Program-made: the position numbers and the translations under genes
The notes under the pieces: model-generated
What the model saw: the letters and a program-made list of their open reading frames with translations, nothing else
What the model was told of the DNA's origin: nothing
Database searches by the model: none
Assembly (NCBI RefSeq): GCF_040412425.1
Contig: NC_089781.1
Location: 55,364,813 to 55,428,812 of the forward strand
DNA from: Macrobrachium rosenbergii
Taxonomy: Eukaryota; Arthropoda; Malacostraca; Decapoda; Palaemonidae
Length of the DNA: 64,000 nt
Direction of reading: 5' to 3'
Shown: piece after piece, positions 22,831-35,105 of the stretch
How the letters are laid out: every line of letters starts with the position of its first letter
Numbering within the stretch: the first letter of the stretch is position 1

Positions 22831-24690
22831 ACTATCACCTGAGCGCAAACCCTCACAAATCATCGGGTAAACAACAGAAACAACACAACAGCGCAAGTCC
22901 GCATGCGTCGCAGGGTTGTTGAAGGGAGGCACACCAAGCCATTGAAGTAATAACAGCCCGTAAGCACAAAGCGCCGCAAGCGTCGAAACCGTTCATCAAT
23001 CACCCGCGAGTAGTCCCCATGATAAACTGGGCCAATAAGTTTAAATGCACAGAAAGGGAAGGCAAGGTTTCAGACTTCTAGACCGAATGAGTAGAAACCG
23101 CCGCCAGAAGAACGTATGATGTTCTCTCGGCAGATCGACTCATCGCGATATAAGATAAACAGAGCGAACCCCGTAGACAAACGACTATCTGTACCACGAG
23201 TAATAAAAACAAAATAAAATTAAATAACGTATATACATATCAATAATAACAGTTTACAGAATACTTCGAGATCGAGGTTCGTTTACGATGTACTTTCATA
23301 TTGGCCGAAAACAAGACGGTGTTTCGATCAGAATAAAGACGGAGTAATTACATTTTCACTTATTTGTACGCAGCTCGACGGGAGATTTAGAGGTGGGACA
23401 GTGATTTGAACATCGTCAGAATAGCACCATTGGTCTCACACAAAGCTGGGACGGCGGGGAGGGAGCCAACCCTCTACCAACAGGAGTGAGTCCCTGAACT
23501 CGGAGAAACGCCATTCAGCTACCCGCATCGAGTCGCAAGGCTGGGGGGTGGAGGGAGGGTGGAGCAGGGAGAGAAGGGCTACCCGGAAGGAACAGGAGAC
23601 AGGGAGAAACATGTCACCCGCTCAACTGCATCCTTCCTCCAAATGAATCCTGGAAGGGTAGCTCATCTAGGAGCTACGCGCAACCCGAAGCCCGATTCTT
23701 CCTAGGCGAAGTTTAAAATGGGCCTAACCTAGTATAGGTTAGGAAAAAGAGGAAGGAGTGCAAAAGGGAAGAGGAAGCAAATAGGAGAGAAATTTTGTTT
23801 GAGAGCCAAATCGACTCCAGAAGGGGGTAAAAGCATGACTAGCCCAGAGGAAACACACCTAAAGAACTCTATCTCCAAATGGAGGAAGAGAACTAAGGGG
23901 CTCACTTCTACCCACCGAAAAACGACAATCGAGGAAACAGCAACCAAAACCTCAACCTGACCCTCCGCACTCCAGGGCAGACCACAAACATTATCACATA
24001 AACACTGTGGTCAACATAAACATTGTAGCGTAGTTTGCCAGATGGCATTGGGAGCTGCTGCTACCAATTGTGTAAATACAAAAATTAAAATACTAAAATA
24101 AATAATATACTAAAGGGTCAGAGAGTTAATTATTCAAGCATAAATACAGTCTACTTTCGACCAAAACAAAGAAACTATTTGACGGGCATCACTTAATAAA
24201 GGTTAATATGTTGATGAATACTGCAGTCCATGAGGGTTATCATATGAAACCACTGTGAAAACTAGCGTTGAGTGGTCTATTTGTGAGACACTCAAATCAA
24301 AAGAACAGAAGAAGTCGCCGTTACACATGGACGCCAAAACATAATAAGATCTCAATATTTACAGGCCACAGAATAAAAATGTCTGATAAACAGAATAAAT
24401 TCCACAAGAAGATAATCTCAGAGAGCTGAAAAGAACAATGTCATCGCAGTACGAAAATAACATGAAAGCACACAAAGAATGTGAAGTTGGCGTCGCCCGG
24501 CGGCGAGTTGAACGCTCATCGCCTTCCGGTTTTGATAAGTGACTTTCAGCAGATTTCGCAGATTTCATCAATTTTCTTGTCGACGCCTTTCCCAGAAGAG
24601 CCGACCGGGGGTGGTAACCAGCTTTCTCGAAAGTTTTTCTGAAATATATTGTTGGCAGCTGTATCGAATATCGCCGACACGACCGACCAG

Positions 24691-25474
24691 AAAATATGTT
24701 ATCAAGTATTCGCCGTAAGCCAACGACATTGCTATCTCGCCGGCAAACAGCCCGCACAACACGCCATTTTGCATGTGGAAATGTTGAACATCATTTGCAA
24801 CACCATGCAGCTACCGATTTGACTTATTTCTCCCAGTTGGTCGCTGACGCCTAGATGACTCTCACTTTTTTTCGCACGCCATGCCAGAGAGCCAACACAA
24901 AGCTACGCCGCTCAATGCAATGTCACAAAGAGGAGAAGATAAAATTAGTGAGATAAATCAGTTCTGGGATACTTCCAGGTACTGGGATACGTAGCATAGA
25001 TGACGATGAGCTTTCTAGTTCTCGAATTTTCCATGACGAGACAGTTGAAGAAACAAACTTTTCTTTCATTAATGAAGTGAAGATTTGCAGAAATACATGT
25101 CTTCAGTTGAGGATAAAGAGAATCATTAGAATTTTTTGAGAATAACAGATTTGCAAATAAGCTTAGATACCAGAATATTTACTCATTACCCACAGTACAT
25201 AGATGGATTGTGTGGCCTCGTTGAGATTAATATTTAAAAGAATAATAGTGCATGTAGCGTACAACACTTCTTTCATTCAGTATTTGTAGTTCATGAAATA
25301 AATAGTAGTAGTAATAGTTTTATCCTATCATTTAATAAAAATCCTACTTGGTCCACAGCACATTTTAATTATAAGCATAAAACAATATTAACTTCTAGCA
25401 ACTGAATATTTAGTGATATGCTGACCGCAAAGAAAGGCGATCTGCATGTTAGTTACACCGGGGACGCTAACAGG
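24691..25474 (+). pseudogene. piggyBac-like transposon relic, left palindrome arm
   Basis: The right end reads CCGGGGACGCTAACAGG followed by TTAA (25475-25478), the complement of TTAACCTGTTAAGGCCCCCGG at 31194 on the other arm. TTAA targets are diagnostic of piggyBac. Coding traces start at about 24920 with a short basic N-terminus and continue with an acidic DDELSSS...VEETNFS stretch. They end in ...YIDGLCG, resembling only the N-terminal part of a piggyBac transposase. The catalytic DDD domain is absent, so this is an internally deleted, non-autonomous relic. Family assignment is moderate. Confidence 0.5.
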
Positions 25475-25478
25475 TTAA

Positions 25479-26479
25479 CTACGCACGATGTGTTTTGTCT
25501 GGTACGGTAAAAGCTTGTGCCCAGTCAGTGTTACCGTATATTGTCTTCCGTTAATGGTGCGTAATTAAAATCATCATTTTTTGTGCGTCCGTTTAGAACG
25601 CTTGTTGTACACATCGTATTGTTAGGCTTGTGATCAGACGAAATGTAAACAAACAGGTTTTCTTTTAGTAATGTGAGGGAAAACATTAATTGCTTTTGTT
25701 ATTTTGTTTATTTTGAATTTCTAGATACAGTAGAAAATACATTTGTAAATAACACATATTACATAATAATACAACAGCAAGAGGCTACTACAGCTGTTGG
25801 AAAGTTAGTTTGCACAGCTAGCAGTTTACTTATAACAAGAATCTATGGGTCACAGATGTGAGATAAATTGCGAAGCCACATACTTACCTTGTTCACTTCA
25901 AAGGTTGAAGATACACAGAAATGCTGATTTTCGCACTGCCGAGGTTGGGGTAAGCAATGTAAATGGTCAATCACTACTTCGGGCTGTATTTTGTCTGATT
26001 AAATTTCATGTCTATTGTTCTCGGTTCATAGCGGTTTTACTGTATTTCCATACACAGTTACAGTAAAATACCGAGTCTACATGCTCGAAGCCGAAGAATT
26101 AAGAGATGTACGCCATTGTGACTATCCATCATATACGCGATTTTTTTAGTCAAAGTAGATTGACTACGTTGGCGCAAGGTAGCCGCCAAACTTCATCAGA
26201 AGAATTTATAGGTTGGCATCGTTAATTTCGCGCGAGTTTGTCACCATTGCAGATAGTTCGGTACTCCTACTTATCGCCAAGCATTGATGAATCAACCATT
26301 GGTAACATTCCACTGGTTACACCTTTCATTTGCACTTCCGCGGGCTGTTCGGTTTATTCGGTGTCAAAATCGCGACACAAAGATCATCAAGATGCATAGC
26401 CGTTAATTCATCAGCTGTTTAGTCGCAGCAGGTGTGGTGTACCAGCGATTAACTTAGCTTGGGATGTAACCAGTCAACG
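25479..26479. other. Spacer of palindrome, left arm
   Basis: Non-coding. It matches the reverse complement of 30060-31190, including TTTGTTATTTTGTTTATTTTGAATTTCTAG near 25694 and CACTGGTTACACCTTTCATTTGCACTTCCG near 26310. A GGTTTTACTGTA end at about 26034, complementary to ACAGTAAAACCTCG on the other arm, looks like a pogo/mariner-type MITE terminus. Confidence 0.55.
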
Positions 26480-28037
26480 AATAAGATAAGGTTCGTTTCG
26501 TCGCGTCGCCAGCCTGGGGTCTCGCTTGGCCATTGCCGATAACGTCGTCAAAAATCGTTCAGCCGCCGAGTGACTGCAAACGTTTACTGAAAATGCTTTT
26601 TTAATATCATGAGTGTTAATAGTTTGCGAAGATTTCAGTTCATCGCACTCGCTGGGAGTTCATCGCTGCCGTTTGTTTATGTTGTCACCGCACACGATGC
26701 GAATTTCTTCCAAGCATCAGAAGCGCATCAATGCCGATCTGCGAGCCTATTTTCAACGCCACGCATTTGCAGACCCTGGCTTAGCGCGCACTGCCAACAG
26801 ACCTGCAGCTGAAAGGCGCATACTGCATACCGGCAGTGCCGCAGGAGACGAGTTTCAGATCGTCGTTGAGCAGCGACCCAGCAGCCGCATTCAGCTTTCA
26901 GCGCCGTCGCTTCACGTATCGGTCGCGACACATCCCGCGTTCTTAGACCTCTAGAAAGCATCGGGCAGCTCCTGAGGCATCCGCAAGCAAAAATGCCGCT
27001 GAAAAATCCCGTCAACATTTCGCAGGCTCCAGCCACGTGCCGCTGCTCATTGGTCGCGCAGCTACACACGGTCGCGCGCAACATGTGAATACAACAAAGC
27101 CACCGAGCTCTTTGCCACAGTTTTTTGTTACTGCCGAACGTTTAGCACCGACACAATTTTAACATCGGGTCAGTCCGACTCGATCAATGACGAAAACGCA
27201 CCGCAGTTACACTGTTACAGCGCACGAGGTCAATCGGTCGTTTTTGCCTTGCAACAAACGAGGCACCAGCACACTTTTGATTTGGTGAATTTTTTAAAAA
27301 ATTTTCGCCACGCGGTGACTGAAAATCCTGTCATTTTCACGCCTGCGCTGTCGTACGCTGCCGCTCATATTACCCGTTACATGCCATACACAAATGCGCG
27401 CAATTTCGCAGAATACAACAAAGGTCAATCGCGCCTTTGCCACAGCTCTTGTCATTTTCGCCGAAACACAGTTGGCCGACACAGCTCTAACATCTTCAAA
27501 GTCAATCTTCTGATCGATCGACCAAAAACTATCCGCAGCCAGATCCGGCAACAACACTTCACCACAACGTAAAACCCAGTTATCAATATTTGCTTCTGGT
27601 GACCTGAGGGCTCGCTTTCACCTGAAATTTAAACATTTCGCGTACAGCCGTAGGCTGCCATTCATTAGCTCGTTACATAAAGCTTATACACAAATGTGCA
27701 ATTTTCATGTAGAATACAACAAAAATAAATCATTTTGCCACAGTTTTTTACATTCGCCGAAATACGAGCACTTATCAATAGTTTTAACGCCGCCCAACAC
27801 ACATTACATTCAAGTAGCAATCATCACTTACTATTTTGTAATAAACGAAAGGTTTCATTGTCATTTGATGCAGACCTAACAAAATACGTCGCGCGGGCGG
27901 AGCCGAAAATCTCGTCATTTTTTCGTAGCATCGTGGCTGCCGTTTCACATTCGTTACATGCGTTATATCAGCATTACTGTTTAATACAACAAATAAATCA
28001 TTCCTTTAGCTCTTCAGTTTTTCTATTTATCGTTATT
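26480..28037 (-). repeat. Satellite-bearing piggyBac-like element, inverted copy in left palindrome arm
   Basis: At 26540-26600 the reverse complement of the terminal module seen at 62640-62700 is present (CAAACGTTTACTGAAAATGC). The rest of the ~470-base module follows to about 27060. Diverged ~375-base satellite units come next, recognised by AGAATACAACAAA words at about 27409, 27712 and 27983. No clean TTAA end remains on the outer side. Confidence 0.65.
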
Positions 28038-29936
28038 TCAATGTAAATATTAAAAACCGTGAAGATTAAAGGAATGATTTATTTTTTGTTGTATTCTAAA
28101 TGAAATTGTGCAATATTTTGATGTATAACACTTCTATGTGTAACGAATAATATGAACGCGAAAATTACGACAAGCTGACGCAAGAAATGTACAGGATTTT
28201 TTCAGCAGAGTCACTGCCGATGGAGGAAAATTATTTTAAGCTAAAAAATTCACCAAAAATCTAAATATTGTGCTAGACTTTCCGTTTGTTGCAAAATGAA
28301 GGTAAGGATTGATTGCTACTTGAATGTAATAATTATGGCTTACGGATGTGTTTTTTGGATCATTTCGATCGAAACAAAGTTGACCGAACGTTAAAAATTG
28401 TGTCAGTTATCGTGATTTCGGCGAAAATATTAAAAACTGTGAAGAGCTAAAGGAATGATTTATTTTTGTTGTATCTACATGAAATTGCGCACATTTTGAT
28501 GTATAAACTTCTTATGTAACGAATAATATGAAATGGCGAAAAATTGATGGTAAGCTGACGAGGAAATGACAGGCTTTAGCGGAGTCCATCAGGTGGAGCG
28601 GAGAATTTTTTTTTTTTTTTTTCAAAATTCACCAAAAACCTAAATATTGTGCTAGAGACTTTACGTTTGTTGCAAAATGAAGGTAAGTGATTGATTGTTA
28701 CTCTAATGTAATCATTATGGCTTATTTGATGCCGATCATTTTCGATCGAGTCAAAGTTGACTGAATGTTAAAACTGTGTCAGGGTTATCGTGGATTTCGG
28801 CGAAAATATTTAAAAACTGCAAGAGCCAGCGACGATTTATTTTTTGTTGTATTCTACTTGAAATTGCGCACATTTTGATGTATAACACTTTATGTAACGA
28901 ATAATATGAAAACGGCGAAAAATTACGCAAGCAGACGAAGAAATGACAGGATTTTCAGCGGAGTCCGCTCGCTGAGCGGAGTAGAAAATTTTTTTTCAAA
29001 ATCACTCAAAATCTAAAAATGCTAGAGACTTCCAGTTTGTTGCAAAATGAAGGTAAGTGGATTGATTGTTACTGTATGTAATAATATGGCTTACGGATGC
29101 GTTTTTCGATCATTTCATCGAGTCAAAGTTGCTGACTCAATTGTTAAAATTGTGTCAGTTATCGATTTCGGCGAAAATATTAAAAATCAAAAGAGCTAAA
29201 AGGAATGATTTATTTTTTGTTGTATTCTACATGAAATTGCGCGCACATTTTGATGTGTGTAACACTTATGTAACGAATATTATGAAACGGCGAAAATTCA
29301 CGGCAAGCAGATGCAAGAAATGACAGGATTTTCAGCGAAGGAAAATTTTTTTCAAAATTTACGGATGTTCCTCAGACACCCTGATGCTTCCTAGGGTCCT
29401 AAAGGCACGGATGTGGTCCTTGGTCGGATTCGTCACACGTGCTAACAACACGGGCGCTGAGAAGCTGGGTCACTTTGGCTGCTGGGTCCTTCTCCAGCAA
29501 CCCAGTCTAAAACTCCGTCTCACACGCCACTAATGAAGGCGGTATGCACCTTTCACGGTCCAGACGTATTTCAGGACATCTCTGGCAAACGTCCTGTTAC
29601 AGCACGAATACGCAAACACTCGCCAAAGTTCTGCAAAACACGGATACAAAAATCGCCCCGAAGGTCCGACGCTGATGCTATCTGCTAAAAGTGAAGGAGG
29701 AATTAATGCATGTGCGCCTGGGGTGACGCTTATAAACAAAACAACAGCTTGATCTGTGAACCTCAGCATCCTCAGGTGCGTGATTTGTAAATCTTCCGCA
29801 ACTAGGCCTATAATTATTTTTCCGCTAATATTTAAAAGTATTTTCTTTAGTCGACGCTTGCAACGCCCACTGCATTCGACAGACAGTTTTTGACGACGTT
29901 TAAAACGTCCAACAGGCGTTTAAGGGTTAAGCAGGA
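28038..29936 (+). repeat. Satellite-bearing piggyBac-like element, direct copy in right palindrome arm
   Basis: Four satellite units are marked by GTATTCTA(C/A) words at about 28091, 28471, 28849 and 29222, a spacing of 373-380 bases. The ~470-base terminal module follows (about 29460-29936). It ends GCGTTTAAGGG next to TTAA (29937-29940), identical to the right end at 62744-62758. The left terminal sequence seen at 59434 is missing; the inverted copy takes its place. Confidence 0.8.
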
Positions 29937-29940
29937 CTAA

Positions 29941-31193
29941 ATTTTGTGACTGCGGTAGGGCAGGTACTTATCTTATTCCCCGTTGACTGAGATGAAGACT
30001 CCATCCCAAACAAAGTTGAAATCAAATTACGACGGAAAAGATTTTACCACACACACCAAAAAGCGCTAGAAAAACATTGGGTTGGCAACATGTGCATGGC
30101 GCGCAGCAGATGCGTAGTCGCATGGACCCGATTCATTCGAACTAGGCCACGGAAGTGCAAATGGAAAGGTGTAACCAGTGGAGATGTTTAAGACAATGAA
30201 TTGATTCATCACGCGCGGATAGCCGCCGGGTGCAGACTCTCAGACCTATCCTATCACAATAGTGACAAGTCCGCAACCGGAATGAATACGCAAGCAAACT
30301 CCTGTGCTATAAGTTCTCTGATATGATTTAGCCGGGCGCTGGGCTCAGGCAGACATATAACCGCATGAGGCTCCTCGCGGCTCCCTTTGACTAAAAAATC
30401 GCGTATGCCAATTAGTTAGGTCCTAATGAGAAGTTTGCATGTCTGAATTCACACAACTCGAGGCATGTAAGATCGAGGTATTACTGTATATGTATACAGT
30501 ACAGTAAAACCTCGCTTTAACGGACCCGGAACCAATGGACATAGGATTTAATGGACAAAATCTGGCCAAGGGTAGTGGTTGTTGTTGTTTACATTTACTG
30601 AGAGGACGGGGTTCTAACTTACCACACATTTCTGTGTATAAGACAACCTTTTAGTAAGACAAGGTAAAAATTATGGTAAATTTTCATGAATTTATTCATC
30701 TGTGTGTTATAAGACAACGGAGCAAGATTTACTACAAATTACAAACCATCTGTGCATAGGCTAGCTTTTCCAACAACAGGTATCTTATGACATATTGGTT
30801 ATGTAAATATGATATTGTTACAAATGCTGTTTTCCTTACTGTATCCCTAGAAATTCAAAATAAACAAAATAACAAAAGCCAATTCTATATAATGTTTTCC
30901 CTTCACACATTGCCTAAAAGGGAAACCATTGTTTTGTTTACATTTCATCCCCAATCACAAACCCCTAACAATATGATAATGTACAATAAATATCACTCGT
31001 ATGACTGAATTGTTCTAAACAGTTTACCACAAAAATGATGATGAAATTTTAATTACACTGCCATTAACCTCAAGGAACAGCTGCCATATACAGTATATCA
31101 AGTAATAATTTGTGACTGGCAACTTTAAAGTTTACAATTCTAAGAAAAAAACAACATCAATGGAAAGAGTGAAGAAAGGGAAATGTACATGGT
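29941..31193. other. Spacer of palindrome, right arm
   Basis: Non-coding counterpart of 25479-26479. ACAGTAAAACCTCGCTTTAACGG at about 30499-30521 resembles a pogo/mariner-type terminal repeat. No supported gene; the 73-codon frame at 30787-31008 is AT-rich and unrecognised. Confidence 0.5.
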
Positions 31194-31197
31194 TTAA

Positions 31198-32060
31198 CCT
31201 GTTAAGGCCCCCGGATGAGCTCTCGCCGCTAACGCATCACACGCTTTTTCTTGCAATTAGCGGTCATATCACTGATGATAGTTTTCAAAGTTAATATTGA
31301 TTTTTATGCTATAATTGTGACTAAAGTTATGAGTAGGAATTTTATTAAATGATAGGATAAAAACTATTACTACTACTATTATTTTATTTCATAAGACTAC
31401 AAAATACTGAATGAAAAGTGTTAAACATACATGCACTATTATTCTTTCGTATGCCAATCTCTAAAGCAGGGGCCACACAATCCATCTATGTACTGATTGT
31501 GAGTGACAAATGTTCTACATTCTCATCTAGAAACTGATTTGCAAATCTGTTTATTTCTCAAAAATTCTAATGGATCTTCTTTATCCTCAACTTCGAAAAT
31601 TTCACGCCGATCAACTCTCCCTCTCTCTCTATCTCTCTGATCTCACTGGGCTATTGGAAGAAAAGTTTGTTTCTTCAATATCCTCATCATGAGGATTCAG
31701 AACTAGAGCTCTCATCATCAAATATGTCTCTGTGCATCACACTTGCCTAGGATTTGATTTATCTCACCTGGAAGACATACGCCTCCTCTTTGTGACATTC
31801 ATTGAGAATCCACGTAAAGCTGTGTTGTCTCTGAAAACGCCTGCCGTGCACTGAAAAAATTAGTCATCTAGGCATCAAGCGACCAACTGAAAAGAGTTGC
31901 CAGGAGGAAATAAGTCATCAATTACAGCCATTTGTTCTGAGAGAGTGTTACCAAATGATGTTCCAACATTTTCCATACAAGTAAAACTATTATTACGGGC
32001 TGACAGCTTGAAAGCAGAGCAAAGTCTTGAATGCAATATCCTGAAGGCGCCACCGAGGCA
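31198..32060 (-). pseudogene. piggyBac-like transposon relic, right palindrome arm
   Basis: The end CCTGTTAAGGCCCCCGG abuts TTAA (31194-31197). Read on the minus strand, a start near 31805 is followed by a basic stretch TKRRRMSS. An acidic serine-rich stretch DDESSSSES and an ETNFSS segment come next, as in the N-terminus of piggyBac-family transposases. Frames are broken, partly by a CTCT microsatellite at 31618-31638. No catalytic domain follows; non-coding AT-rich sequence leads to the TIR. The same truncated structure in three places suggests a non-autonomous family rather than three separate losses. Confidence 0.5.
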
Positions 32061-32076
32061 GATCAGTAAACGATTT

Positions 32077-35000
32077 CTGAGTCCAGTCCCGTGTCAGCCG
32101 GGTGAAATTCCATTACAGCACGAATTTCTAGGTATAACAATGCTAGATATACCAGAGAAAAAGAGCTTTCAGGAAAGCACATTACCCCAGCCGAGCGCCT
32201 TAGAAGACGTCGGTATAAAGAAGGGTGAGGAAATACGCTACCACGGAAATATACTCAAAGATCTCTCCTTATCAAAACCCCGGAAAAGAGCGGTGAGTCG
32301 TTGTTCTACACTAACACCGCCAGACGGCGCATAATTCAGCGCCACCTACTTCATTCCATTTTCAGCACGTGACAAATTCGCTTTTGTGTGCTCGCCTCTT
32401 ATTTGGATTATTTTCTACATCTACGATGGCATTGAGCACCTTTTCCATCTCTGGGTTAAGTACCATCTTCTTGTGGGGTTTTGTTCTGTTTTATCGGACT
32501 GTTTTGGCTCCCGTATTTTCATAAATATTGAGATCTTATTATGACGCCACGGGCGCCCCCGCCAGTTATGTCGACCGCGCAGGCTTAATTTCTTCTGTTC
32601 TTCAAGTTGAGTTAACTCTCGTCAGTTATAGATAGATTTTAACCCCTTGGTTCCTTCCTGGTGGTTCCTCGTGTGGCCTCCTTTGGCTTCATATTTAATT
32701 ACATTTCATCGGGCCTATTGGCCTTTATTAGGTGATGCCTCGTCTAGGTACCCCAGGTTGGGCTTTCTTTATTTTTGGTCTCAAGTAGGCTATTATTTTA
32801 TGCTTGAAGATGGTGCTTCTTTTATTTTTTACATATTTATTTATTTTAATTGTTTTAAGTTTTGTTGTTTACCTCTGGCGGTAGCAGCAGCTCCAATCTG
32901 CCGCTCCCCCGAGGTAGGCTACGCTACCTATTGAACATATTTTGATTTTAATTGTTTATGTGTGATGGTATTTTGTGGTGTAGGCTTGTTTGCTTCCATC
33001 CCCTTGCCCTGGGTGCGGAGATCAGGTTGAGGAGTTTGGCTGCTGTTTCTCCCAGTCGTTCGTGGCAGAGTGAGCCCTTTAGCCCCTTCCTCCATTTGGG
33101 AATCGAGTTCTTTGTGTGTTTCCAGGCTAGTCGCCTCTTTACTCCCCTTCGATCCCGGCTGGCTTCTCGCACAAAAATTTCTTCCTGTTGCTTCCTCTTC
33201 CTTTGCACTCTTTCCTCTTTCCTAACCTATACTAGGTTAGCCCATTTTAGGCTTCGCCAGGAAGGAGTCGGCCGTCATGTGAAGTTTCCGGAGCAGGCCA
33301 CCCTTCCGTTCATTTGAGGAAGGATGCAGCTGAGCTGGGTGACATGTTTCTCCCTGTCTCTCTGTTCCCTTCCGGGTAGCCTACTTCTCTCCCTGCTCCA
33401 CCCTCCCTCCACCCCAGCCTGCGACTCGCGGGTGACGCTAGATGGCGCTTTCTCCGAGTTCAGGACTCTCCTATTGGTAGAGGGATTCCCGCCCCTCCCA
33501 TACCGTCCCCAGCCGCTGTGGTGGGGTTGGTGGTTTGTTTACTAACGCAGACCAATCACTGTCCCATACTCCCTGCCTCCCCCGGGCTGGGCCACGATAG
33601 GCAGAAATGTACTGCTCGCCTTATGTTACTGCATATTAACAGCACTTTACCCGCCTTGTTTCTCCAAGGGAGGTAAGGGCGGAAGTTTTACATCATGTAA
33701 GGAAGCGGACCTCTCCGGTCTCCTGAGTATTTACCATAACTTGTTATTATTATTATTATTGTTAGTATTATTATTTATTTTATTTTGTTTTTTAATTTTC
33801 ATTAATTTTAGATAAATCTGTTTATCTACAGGAGTTCATTTCCTTATTTATCTATATATACGTGAGTCCGGTCCTACAATCTGCTCACTGCTATTTTTTC
33901 TGGCAGCTCCTTGGTGTTATTAGTTCCTGGTTTCTCGTTTCTTCATTCCCCTGAGTCCTCGGGGTCTGAAACCCTTACCTTCCACTCTGTGCATTTAGAG
34001 CTTATTACCCAGTTTATCATATAGGAGTTCTTCTCCCCGCCGGAGTATTCCGGTGGTAGTTGGGATTTCTCGCCTTGCCGGGCTTTAGATTGCTTAGAGA
34101 GTGTGAGGTTCATGTACTTTTATTCTTACAGATCAGCCCGCTGTGAGGAGTCGCGTACCGCCTCCTTCAACAACCCCACGGGCACGCAGTACGCCGGACC
34201 CACGCTGGTTGTGCGGAACCGACTTGGACGACCTGGTTGCTTGGCACCTGATGGTTGCGGAGTTTGCTTCTTGTTTCGCCCAACCATCCAGGATGAGTCG
34301 GTAAGTGACAGCCCTTTTTTCCCCGGTTCATGCTCTCATATTGTATATTGTTTAAAGGTTCCTGGTCTGGGCTTTTTTCTGCTCCTAACTAACATTGCTG
34401 GTTTCCTTGCAGGCGGATCGGCCTGCAAGAAGTCTGCCTTGAATCCCTCCGGCCTGGGTGGTTGGGCCCGCAGGAATGTTCGTCGGGTAGCCCCTACGCC
34501 CCGACGCCAGGTTGAGGGACTTGCTTACCCCGGCGCACGGGTGGCGCCGCAGTGCCTGAAGATCTTGCCACCCCAATCATCCAGCAACTGGATGCAACCT
34601 GTGCCACCCCAAGTGGATATCATCCTATATGCCGAAGTTCGGAGGATGTAGCCGCTTTGACCAACCTGGAAACTAATGAATACGGAGCCGACCAGGTGGT
34701 AAGTGGTGGGCAGTGAGGATGTTGGAAGGCCCCCTCTGTTTGACTCCTGCTTCATCAGTATCTTCATTTGTAGGTTTTGTGAAGTCTTCCTCCTTGGGTG
34801 ATAGAGCTCCGCCTGCTATCCCCAAGTTGAAGTTGAAGACTTTATGGAAGGGCATATTGCAAGTCCTCACTTCCAAGAAGGCATCGCCTCTTCCCGTCGA
34901 AGGCTAAGGTTTCAGGACCGTAGCCTCCGGGAGCAAATCTAGTTCTCCGCAAAGGCGCGAGGTGGCTGCAGCCAAGCCCTCCTCGCCAGCCTTCTTGGAT

Positions 35001-35105
35001 GCACAGGCCCTGCCACTGAATCCTTACAAAAGTTTACGGAGGACCTAGACTCTAGGTTTGAAAAATTACTGATAAGTTTGCCAGGCCATGATAACATACT
35101 CAGCA
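32077..35105 (+). mobile_element. DIRS1-like retrotransposon, copy B, truncated
   Basis: It starts CTGAGTCCAGTCCCGTGTCAGC exactly like copy C at 38213. It runs collinearly with C through the terminal repeat, the leader with CCATCTTCTTGTGGGGTTTTGTTCT, and the Gag start. The match ends near 35105 (TTTGCCAGGCCATGATAACATACT against TTTGCCAGTCATGACAACATACT at 41310-41332). RT and recombinase are missing. What follows is unrelated AT-rich DNA, so the break is a deletion or a later rearrangement, not a natural end. Confidence 0.85.
34103..34651 (+). pseudogene. Copy B gag N-terminal region with intron
   Basis: This 182-codon open frame spans the Gag exon, an intron-like segment and the next exon. 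The segment at 34301-34412 begins GTAAGT and ends CCTTGCAG, with the same flanks as introns in C and D. Read-through of the intron in the open frame is accidental. After it, GLGGWARRNVRRVAPTPRRQ corresponds, in a shifted frame, to the Gag start of copy D. Small indels scramble the frame relative to D. Confidence 0.55.

Larger units (their letters stand above)
18127..24690 (-). mobile_element. DIRS1-like retrotransposon, copy A, heavily decayed
   Basis: The order of blocks matches copies C and D read on the minus strand. There is a terminal repeat at 18127-18370, a complementary-region block at 18440-18505, recombinase-derived sequence at about 19100-19800, and RT-derived sequence at about 20830-21120. 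Gag-derived sequence follows at about 21680-22830, then 5' leader and the other terminal repeat at about 24520-24690. The outer end reads ATCGCCGACACGACCGACCAG against GCTGACACGGGACTGGACTCAG in copy C. Frames are destroyed throughout; long frames on both strands are accidental. Divergence from C is clearly greater than that between C and D. Its gag-to-terminus half is also the left arm of the palindrome centred at 28038. Confidence 0.8.
21800..35105. repeat. Imperfect palindrome of ~13 kb centred near 28038
   Basis: Moving outward from about 28038, both sides show the same series in opposite orientation. First come ~375-base satellite units, then a ~470-base module, then a spacer beginning with the word complementary to GCGATTTTTTTAGTC. 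Next is a TTAA-ended piggyBac relic (ends at 25474 and 31198), then a DIRS1-like end (24690 and 32077) and its 5' leader, gag start included. Alignment stops where copy B is cut at 35105. Arms are roughly 6.2 and 7.1 kb and differ by many substitutions and indels. The junction of the piggyBac relic with the DIRS end is shared, which favours one inverted duplication over independent insertions. Confidence 0.75.

Noticed and set aside
18127..35105. Endogenous large DNA virus (nimavirus-like) insertion, known from decapod genomes
   Set aside because: No frame resembles a viral structural or replication gene; all blocks are explained by DIRS1-like, piggyBac-like and satellite sequence.
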